25,767 nucleotides of DNA, from the NCBI GenBank assembly GCA_014904985.1, contig MU129306.1, positions 1-25,767 of the forward strand. The letters run 5' to 3'. Under the pieces are notes generated by a model. That model was not told where the DNA came from. It made no database searches and worked only from the letters and a program-made list of their open reading frames with translations. Every line of letters begins with the position of its first letter. Within the stretch, counting starts at the first letter, position 1. Below, in pieces: positions 19,190 through 25,767 of the stretch. This DNA is from Hydnum rufescens UP504 (Eukaryota > Basidiomycota > Agaricomycetes > Cantharellales > Hydnaceae). Position numbers and translations under genes: made by a program.

Positions 19190-20448
19190 TCAGGAGAGTG
19201 GCTCCTGCTCCATACCAGCTACCCATTTATCAAAATCTGGGTCCATCATATCCTCAGGGAAGTCCTCAATCTCTTGAGTGTCATGTATATGGATGACATT
19301 GTGGATTTCACACAGTGCAGGTACAACATGAGCTTGAGTGACAAATGGGAACTCGGGACCATGTGTAAGTAAAGGAAAGCATCGCTTGAGAATACCAAAG
19401 ATCCTTTCAACAGCATTCTGAGCTTGGGAGTGGTGAAGATTGAATAATTCATGGTAGTCTTTTGGCCTCAAAAAAAAATCAGTCTGTCTGGGTTCTGGAA
19501 ATTATATCAATCTCTACCTCAAATCTGATCGGCCCCATTCTTGGAGATGATAACGGATCCCACGATAAGGAATAATACATTCTTTTGAGAGAGTGAAACC
19601 TGCATCAGCCAGGTAAAACTTCCCCTCTGGTATTGTGAAGTCTGTCCTTCTTGCATCTGCATAGAGTGCTGTATCTGCAGCAGAGCCCTCCCATCCACTA
19701 AGAATGTAGGTAAAAAGGAGCTCAAATGAGCAACATGCAAGGATATTTTGTGAGACAGATCCTTTTCAATTACGGAAAGCTGCCCTGTCATCAGCAGGCA
19801 GATGGGTGGTGATATGTGATCCATCAAGACAACCAACAGCATTATCAAAGAAGGGTGAGAGCTTTGGGTTCTTGGTAATGGTGGGGGAGGGTGGAGTATT
19901 TTCAGTTGGAAGGCAGACATATGAATTATAAAATGTAGGATTTATAATGGCATTGAGGACACCATGGAAATACCTACCAAGATAAGAGAGTAGTTATATT
20001 TCAGTGTCCACAGAAATTAGACTATGCTTACTTGGATAGGGTATCATTACTACACTGAAATCTCTCCCCAATGCTCTGCATTGTCCCCCAGACACAGCAT
20101 AATGTAAGAATATTGCAACTTGCTCCTCAATGGACAGATGCTTTGACTGCCAGAGGCCACTTTTCTCCTGGAGAGCACGGACCAAATGAAGGAAACCATG
20201 TTTCCGCATACCCAATTGGTCACAAATATGAGACGGGTGAGGCATGAGAGTAGCTCTTTTACCCACATCTCTCCAGTGAAAGGGGATGTGTGGTAAGGGG
20301 TCTTAGCATAGTGGCTTTGAGCATACTGGATGGTGGCAGCAATGGTGGCAGCAGCAGCAGCAAGAATGACTTGGTTCCGCTGCCTTGTAAGTGCCCACAC
20401 ATGTTTCCGTTTGTCATTTTGAGTCTTGGTATTGTGGATTGGGCTCAT
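19190..20448 (-). pseudogene. HARBI1-like DDE nuclease of Harbinger
   Basis: Catalytic transposase (RNase H-fold DDE). N-terminal helical part: RKHVWALTRQRNQVI, HLSIEEQVAIFLHYAVSGG, FQCSNDTLSK. Catalytic D1 in GCLDGSHI (about 19820), D2 in ADAGFTLS (about 19605), E in NAVERIFGILK (about 19415). The C-terminal 93 codons to 19190 are open. A clean 58-bp intron (19974-20031) joins SK to YFHGVLN; a second probably precedes RPKDYHELF. Single-base shifts near 20235 and 20070 and a TGA at 19766-19768, where Arg (CGA) is expected between RN and KG, inactivate it. It converges on the SANT gene with about 115 bp between them. Confidence 0.85.
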
Positions 20449-20582
20449 AGATGTGGAAATACAGGAAAGTATGAGACGTAGATACGTGTTTCTGGACTAC
20501 AGAAACAGGTTCAAAAATTCCAGAACACATTCACCAGAAACACTCCTGAGAAACGTTTCTTGTGCAGCCGAACTGGCCCTAA

Positions 20583-21139
20583 TGAGTGACAAATGCTCAA
20601 GGCCTCCTCACTTGCCTTGAGGCCTCTCCATCGCGGCCAAGTTTCAAAAGACGATTGGAGAGGCTGTTAAGAGAATGAGCAAGATCTGGGAGGAATACTC
20701 CAGGTTGATCTGCAGCTAATGAGTGCCAAATGCTCAAGGCCTCCTCATTTGCCTTGAGAGCCTCTTCATCCCGACCAAATTTCAAAAGACAATTGGAGAG
20801 GTTGTGAAGAGAATGAGCGAGATATGAGCGGAATGCCTCAGGTTGATCTGCAGCTAGTGGATGACAGATGCTCAAGGCCTCATTTGCCCTGAGGCCACTT
20901 CATGATGGCCAAATTTGAAAGACGAATCGAGGGCCAACAAGAGTGACAGCAAGATATTATTTGTTCCCTCTGGCACGGTATAGTACCACTACCATAGCCT
21001 GTACCTCAAAGGCCTCATCCCAAAGACCCGGATCGTTCAAATTCCATGACAGATTGCTCAGTTGTCCCACCAGCAGAGCCAAATTGAATTTGACCTCCCT
21101 GACATCATGCAGCTCATTCAGGAGCTGCAATGTCACCAT
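20583..21139 (-). pseudogene. TPR repeats (kinesin-light-chain type), decayed
   Basis: Two-plus tandem 46-residue TPR units (ALKANEEALSIWHSLAADQP then DLAHSLNSLSNRLLKLGRD) encoded by 138-bp DNA repeats; the ATGCTCAAGG mark recurs at 20593, 20730 and 20868. The first interval is 137 bp, one base short, which causes the frameshift near 20628. An upstream TPR-like stretch (QLSNLSWNLNDPGLWDEAF) is open at 20957-21139. The stretch 20876-20956 is scrambled. The reading ends at the Harbinger insertion (20579). Such repeats usually bind protein partners in fungal NLR/STAND-like proteins. Probably the C-terminal half of the gene at 21163-22193. Confidence 0.75.
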
Positions 21140-21162
21140 AACTGTTTCACAAAGTCAACGTG

Positions 21163-22193
21163 TCAGGTCCCAGTCGGCCGCTGGCGAGTTTTCCACCCCA
21201 CAGCCCGTGCTTCAATATCCATGCGGACCGAAATATGTGGCAAGACACAGCGGACTTCCACCATAAGGTCCCAGATCTGGCTTGAGAGATATGAAACATT
21301 GCGGTTGTAGCCAGTTCGCAGTCCAGTCATCCTCGCATGTCTGTTTCATCTTCATCAATCTCCGATTGGTATGTTGAACCAAGGATGCAATTACCTTGAG
21401 CCCACTGGTGTTGACATTGCGTGTAGCCCCATCTCCTCCAGTTGTCCTTGCATAGCCACCCCGATCTGCTCAAACACTGCATGACCCACTGGACGTTCGA
21501 AGAAGTCATGCATTCCCACCACAAAAATTGATCCCTAGAAATGGGTTCTGTTATCATCCAATACCACAGCTGTTGCCTGCCATAAATCACTCACGAAGGT
21601 GTTTTCAGACGCTGCCAGCGGTCTTGCAGACACAGGTGGGCCTGGAGACGCAATCCTCTCTATTCTTTCCGGAGGGCTGGATGCTGTCATCAATGTCACG
21701 ATCTTTATGATAACATCAGCTCACTGGCATGAAGTGAGAATGCATGTATTGAAAACACACTCACTTGGAATGTGTGCAAACAATCTGTCAGATTCTCTCC
21801 ATGTATCGATATCGCATTCATGATTTTATCCCACTGGAGATACCGCTCCACAACATTCAAATTGGACCATCGTGTTGCATCAACGTGGATTGCCATCAAG
21901 TTACTATACTCACAAGAGATATATTTCACTATAGAGATTGTGCATGGCAATTGGAATGCTTACCGTGTTAAAATATGCAAACTTGAGGCAATTCTCATAT
22001 CATCGATGTTCTTCCCCTTCAACGCATCCACCAAGGTCTCGAGAAACCTTGTGACCTGAACCATGAGCTGTGTGCATCTATCTCTCCCATCCCGCATGGT
22101 TTTAACTGCCTCGATCACCTCTGATACGATATCGAAAACTTGAGCAAGTGGACCAGAAAGTGCAGGTGGAAGAAGTCGGATATCACAGATCAT
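21163..22193 (-). CDS. Helical N-terminal signalling-domain protein, five exons
   Basis: Exons 22193-21964, 21903-21765, 21702-21595, 21534-21395 and 21340-21163 sum to 795 bases, exactly 265 codons with the TGA stop. All four introns are GT-AG and 54-62 bp. The helical N-terminus (EVIEAVKTMRDGRDRCTQLM, ETLVDALKGKNIDDMRIASS, LNVVERYLQWDKIMNAISIH, GENLTDCLHTFQ) resembles the MLKL/HeLo-like four-helix module found at the front of many mushroom NLR-, kinase- and TPR-type proteins; this is family memory, not a search. A middle part reads IFVVGMHDFFERPVGHAVFE, the end LMVEVRCVLPHISVRMDIEA. ATG 22193 is the first in-frame start after a TAG at 22353; sense codons extend upstream, so a 5' exon may exist. 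The stop at 21163 may be secondary, since TPR sequence follows. Confidence 0.6.
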
Positions 22194-22199
22194 GGAAGA

Positions 22200-22560
22200 T
22201 ATAACGAGAGTGGCATCCCATCCTTGGCCGGTGGTGTCGTTGAGGTAATCTGGGTATACTGGTTGAGGCGCAGTGGCAATAGTACATCGAACAGTAGAGG
22301 TGGATGCTCCACTAGGAGAGGAATCGTTGGGTGGGGTAATGATAGCTGGACGCTAGGTCTTCTGGGTGGAAAGAGTCTTCTGGAGGGCATGGGATGTGGT
22401 GCACTTGAGAGAGAGAGGGAGGGATTGCGAGGCGATGCAAGACAGTGTGGGGCAGTGCAAGGCGATGCGAGGCGGTGTGAGGGAAGTCGACGTACCCAAT
22501 TCAGCACATAGTGTATTCAAATTCTTTGAGTGCCCGTTCAGCTCCAAATAATTAGTGCAT
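22200..22560 (-). other. Possible 5' exon region and GCGATGC-type low-complexity
   Basis: Upstream of the gene at 22193 the frame stays open with Pro/Thr/Ser-rich codons (APQPVYPDYLNDTTGQGWDA) back to TAG 22353. 22425-22480 repeats GGCGATGC/GGCAGTGC-like units. No start or splice pair could be fixed. Confidence 0.35.
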
Positions 22561-23108
22561 GCCCAAGATAAGTCTCAGCAACCGAATGAAACACATATTA
22601 GCCAATAAAGCCGATAGTCTTGGTCTTGACACTGGTGACTGGGTAGGAAAGGTCGTTCAAGCCTGTATGCTCCAAATCCATAATGAGGAATGGGACTGCA
22701 CCTGGACGGAAACTTTTAAGTGCAAGTGAAAGATTTGGGAGTTTTCTCTTGAACATCACTAACTGTTCTCTTTGAGGTCCTGGACCTTATTCTGGCACAT
22801 GAGTGATGAATGATGATCAATATCTTGATATTTAGCCTGCAATTACCGGCTGCACCTGAGGGGCGCTCCGTGAGGAGGAATTCTAGTTTATATACTGCAG
22901 TAGGCTCCCGTGGGGCCAAGAATGGTCCAAATACATGACAAGTCAGTACCTGAGTGTTAATCTAATGTTTGATCGGAGTATTGTGAAGGGGTGAGCGGAG
23001 GGGTGTAGATTCAACAGTGTGTGGGTGTGATCTGAGATGGTGAGACAACGAGAGAGAGCCATGGGTACATATTGAAAAAGGGACCAGGCTGGTCAGCCAA
23101 TTATCCAT
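22561..23108. other. Unassigned, no gene seen
   Basis: No long frame, no recognised repeat. By position it could hold the promoter of the minus-strand gene at 22193, but no element stands out. Confidence 0.4.
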
Positions 23109-23370
23109 GTCTAATTAGATATCATTAGCCTTGCATTTATCTAGTCTAATAAGATACATTTCCATGGGGCCCTAGGGACCCCTCATGTATGATTATCATC
23201 CGTGCCCATATGCTGAGGGGCCCCACTCTTGATGTAGGGGCCCCAGGGGCCCACAGCCATGTTTAAGGCCTAGAAATGGCCTCAGACCCTACTCCGAAGG
23301 GGCCCCTGCATGTGCAGCAGGGCCTGGTGCAGCAGGGCCCCTGTGTGCATGGCAGGGGCCCCTGTGTGCA
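23109..23370 (-). repeat. Inverted, diverged copy of the GGGGCCCC zone
   Basis: 23109-23154 matches the reverse complement of 2165-2212 (shared block TTAGCCTTGCATTTAT against TGAGCCTTGCATTTAT). It is followed by many GGGGCCCC palindromes and tandem CCCCTGTGTGCATG units (23330-23372), the same order as at 2101-2212 when reversed. No coding signal. Confidence 0.6.
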
Positions 23371-23372
23371 TG

Positions 23373-23444
23373 TGAAACAAGGACTATGACTGCCGTCCTG
23401 GCCAAAAAACAACCTGGCACCCAGGATCCTCGAATTGTCCCACA
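23373..23444 (+). repeat. Inverted repeat, left arm (~72 bp)
   Basis: Starts TGAAACAAGGACTATGACTG and ends in GTCCCACA. About 94% identical by eye to the reverse complement of 25698-25767. The homology stops sharply at 23444. Confidence 0.88.
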
Positions 23445-23974
23445 CAAGGATACTCAATTGAACTGCCACCACATCTACTCACCCCACACCAACCCCCAAA
23501 CCAACGCACCGATCTCTCGAGAACCCCTTAGGCCAACCACGCACCAGGAGATCACAGCAGCCAGATCCCACCAATGCCAAAAGAGCCCCATGACAATCCA
23601 GTACAATCTAAAACACTACAGTCTCTAAGCACCGAGTAAACGCCGCTCTATGAGTTGACCACAGATACAAAAGTCTGAGGGTGAGTTACATCGCCGCTAT
23701 GAGGCCGAGGGCAGCTGCCGGCCAAAACTCGCAACCTTCGAAACGCACAACATAGAAATCAGCAGCGAAGCCCTCTCACTCCATAGCTGGCTGAACATCA
23801 CCCAAAGAGAGCCGATGAAAGACCCCCACAAACACCGCACATTCTCCCCATAGCATCGAACATCAAGCGTGAATTCCTCATCAGAACAGAAACCCCAAAC
23901 GCATCTCCAGAAAGATACCAACCATCATCTGAGCAATGATAGATGGCACAGTCTAACCGCTCAGCCCACCATCT
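23445..23974. other. Unassigned, no gene seen
   Basis: CpG-containing, C/A-rich sequence without a recognisable frame, between the left inverted-repeat arm and the broken end of the Tc1 transposase. Confidence 0.4.
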
Positions 23975-24340
23975 ATATCCTCTGGGAGAGCAGGGGATGT
24001 TTCTTCTTCACCACAGCCTTTAAACCAGCACTCTTCAGATGGCAGCAGACTGTTTCATTGGAGAGTGACTGGTTGGTGATGGATTGGAGGGAATGGGCAA
24101 CTTGGGTGGCAGTGGTAGCCTTCCCAGTGTGGATAAGACAGATGGCATGGCAGACATCAGTGGGGGAAAGCTTTGATGGATGACCACCAGAGGACTTGGA
24201 AACATGGGGCAGTGTTTGGACCAGACATGGGTGCTAGTAGAAGTGTGGAGACCAGTAATGGAGGAGATTTTGTGGGCAGAGTGCTTGGAGTCAATGAGAT
24301 GAAGGACATTGTCAAGTTGTGCATTTGATAGAGCATGCAT
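23975..24340 (-). pseudogene. Tc1/mariner-like transposase, N-terminal fragment
   Basis: DNA-binding N-terminus of a Tc1-family transposase. The first helix-turn-helix (ALSNAQLDNVLHLIDSKHSA, KISSITGLHTST) is in one frame; near 24200 the reading shifts to GGHPSKLSPTDVCHAICLIH, ATTATQVAHSLQSITNQSLS and LKAVVKKKHPLLSQRI, the second HTH and linker. Homology stops near 23975, so the whole DDE catalytic part is missing. The start is MHAL at 24340. It cannot be active. Confidence 0.8.
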
Positions 24341-24689
24341 GGTTGATTGGGGGGCATATACCCTTGGGACTGCTGGTATTTATGCTTTTCTGATGTTTAT
24401 TTATTTGGCTGTGTTTGTACCTTTGGGTATAAACAATGTCACATGACAGTAATGTCATGTTTCTCTGATCTGAAAGGTCAGCCACAAAACTGTTGCAATG
24501 ACATAGGTGACTTGTTGAGGGCATATCTCTGTCAAATATTGATGGATTTCCATGAAATTTGGCACATATGTAGACAAGAAGCATACATATCTTTGACATA
24601 TTTTTTCACATTTTTTGAAAACCTGGCTGGGAGGAATAACCAAAGAAGATCAAAAGTGGCAAACATTGCAATGGTTTTGTGGGTCACTG
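23975..24689 (-). mobile_element. Tc1-like element remnant, 5' half
   Basis: Read on the minus strand the element begins at 24689 with CAGTGACCCACAAAACC, next to a TA dinucleotide (24690-24691) as expected for Tc1 target sites. A long leader with an internal foldback (24478-24503 pairs imperfectly with 24664-24689) precedes the transposase. The other end is lost. Confidence 0.7.
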
Positions 24690-24691
24690 TA

Positions 24692-25622
24692 CATGGCGTA
24701 CATATGCCTGCCGCAGCGAGGACAGTCTCATACAGATCCTCCTCCTATCAAATACTCTTGCAACTGTCATGGAGTATTAAAACAAGTGACTGCTGTATAT
24801 ATGGATCGTAAGGATTCCTTTCATTCTGTGTTGGACCTAAAGTCTGATCATTTCTCATTAGGCCTTGAGTACATAAAGCTACAAATATGCCCATGTGCTC
24901 CTGCACCTCTGCAACTGGTGCAGCAGGGTTTATTTCCCTGCTCGCCGGTATATCCAGCTTTGGCAGTCAGCCTCGAGATGCTGGAGTTTGTATCGATGCT
25001 GTTCTTGCATCTGGCTCCCAACAAGACTGCATGGTCTGATGCCCTCACTACATTCTTGGCAAGACGGGGCCATGTATTTGAAGCACAAGATTCACTCTGC
25101 CAGCAATTCACATCTGCATTGGGCAATTCCAAATCTTAGTGTGCGTTGTGAATGCTGAAGTGGACAAGCAAATTGTCATTGCTCGCTGTGAAATATCATC
25201 TTGGGATCCCATTGATTGAGACAATATTGATCCAGATGCAATCGTACTGCCGAAGGTTGATGAATCCACGCCCATAACGGCTCAGTTGGACGTCAGTGCC
25301 CTTAGTAGCGATGGCTGCCTTGTTAGTGAACCCACCACCTGCACGATGAACGGTCATGCCAAGGGGATGTAAATGGGCTGACCATGCCATCGTGAACCAC
25401 ACTCCCACACCCGGGGCCCAATCCCCCCATTAGTCCATCTGATTACCTTCGCTCTCATTGCCCACTGTGCTTTGGTGGAGTTAACAAAGTCAGGGAGAGC
25501 AAACTGTGAGTAGTACACATTCTATTCACACTCTTGTCATGTCGTGATGCTGATATAGTGAATCTTGTTGTATTGTAGCCCCGAGTTCTTCCTGTGTCTT
25601 GATGCATGCTTTGCCCTTAGAT
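24692..25622 (+). pseudogene. KDZ (Kyakuja-Dileera-Zisupton) transposase fragment
   Basis: Shows the Cys-cluster regions that accompany basidiomycete KDZ transposases. First stretch to TAG 25137-25139: KYSCNCHG, SLGLEYIKLQICPCAPAPLQ, QGLFPCSPVYPALAVSLEML, NKTAWSDALTTFLARRGHVF. After a decayed gap (25140-25400) come SPSDYLRSHCPLCFGGV (about 25430-25480), a GT-AG intron (about 25507-25579) and PEFFLCLDACFALRC, which matches the family's D-containing 'CLDACF' block. The catalytic remainder is missing. The left edge is the Tc1 end, so Tc1 seems to have inserted into it. Confidence 0.75.
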
Positions 25623-25697
25623 GCCCTTTAACAGGCTGGGCTGCCTTGACCTTGCTTTCCAAGCTTCCAAGAAGCTCCGGGCGAGCTCATGAGTTCC

Positions 25698-25767
25698 TGT
25701 GGGACAATTCGAGGATCCTGGGGCCAGGTTGCTTTTTGCCAGGACGGCAGTCATAGTCCTTGTTTCA
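25698..25767 (-). repeat. Inverted repeat, right arm (reaches window end)
   Basis: Reverse-complement partner of 23373-23444; it may continue past the window. Together the arms bracket the Tc1 and KDZ remnants at 2.25 kb spacing. Confidence 0.88.

Larger units (their letters stand above)
17600..20579. mobile_element. PIF/Harbinger element remnant
   Basis: Carries the two genes usual for this superfamily, a Myb/SANT-like protein (+) and a HARBI1-like nuclease (-), in convergent arrangement. The right end is proposed at 20579: read inward it begins GGGCCAGTTCGG, and TAA (20580-20582) follows, which suits a Harbinger 3-bp T-A-type target. The left terminus cannot be fixed; the start given is approximate. 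The right flank is a TPR gene, so the element appears to have landed in it. Confidence 0.7.

Noticed and set aside
21535..21594. In-frame TAG interrupting the minus-strand gene
   Set aside because: The TAG is the 3' splice site of a 60-bp GT-AG intron. Removing it restores the frame and keeps the total exon length divisible by three.
24615..24691. Start of the KDZ frame at 24615
   Set aside because: This part is the terminal repeat of the Tc1 element read through by chance; KDZ similarity begins only after TA at 24690.
25196..25408. 70-codon minus-strand frame
   Set aside because: It lies opposite the decayed middle of the KDZ fragment, has no known motif and no partner exons.

Overview
The window looks like a transposon-rich, non-syntenic stretch of a basidiomycete (Agaricomycete) genome. 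The reasons are short GT-AG introns of 54-65 bp with fungal-style signals, a kinesin-light-chain-type TPR family typical of mushroom-forming fungi, KDZ and PIF/Harbinger transposase remnants, and a Ty3/gypsy chromovirus. The species cannot be named from sequence alone. No housekeeping gene is visible.

Layout. (1) 1-7117: non-coding repeat landscape. A 2482-bp block (1-2482) recurs as 3685-6166 with no difference that I can see. The arrangement fits a 3684-bp tandem duplication whose breakpoint (2482/2483) lies inside an LTR fragment. Outside that LTR fragment (2483-2789) I find no CpG dinucleotide in about 6.8 kb. The block carries a tandem array of intron-shaped hairpin modules; diverged relatives lie at 3037-3138 and 15467-15573. 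(2) 7118-9751: LTR (+), self-priming site and decayed gag (+), closed on the right by a second copy of the same LTR in inverted orientation. (3) 9752-12643, minus strand: decayed chromovirus pol (RNase H, integrase, chromodomain), followed by about 240 codons of unrecognised coding sequence. Seven of its in-frame stops are TGA where CGA is expected or plausible. (4) 12644-17600: mostly unassigned. It holds an inverted-repeat pair, a diverged copy of the region-1 repeat, a possible tRNA-like SINE head and short tandem repeats. (5) 17657-20579: PIF/Harbinger remnant with a Myb/SANT-like gene (+) and a HARBI1-like nuclease (-) in convergent arrangement. (6) 20583-22193, minus strand: a host-like gene whose five exons join in one open frame (helical N-terminal domain reminiscent of fungal MLKL/HeLo-like signalling modules), followed by decayed TPR repeats that run up to the Harbinger edge. 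(7) 23109-25767: GC-rich repeat, then a nest of a Tc1/mariner remnant (-) against a KDZ transposase fragment (+), bracketed by an inverted repeat.

How it fits together. Almost everything is mobile DNA at different ages. The CpG-free modules appear oldest; pol and the Harbinger nuclease are partly decayed by CGA-to-TGA changes; the LTR/gag unit still keeps many CpGs and appears youngest. The most interesting items are the intron-shaped hairpin family, the Tf1-like self-priming signature, the CpG void and the unknown region after the chromodomain.
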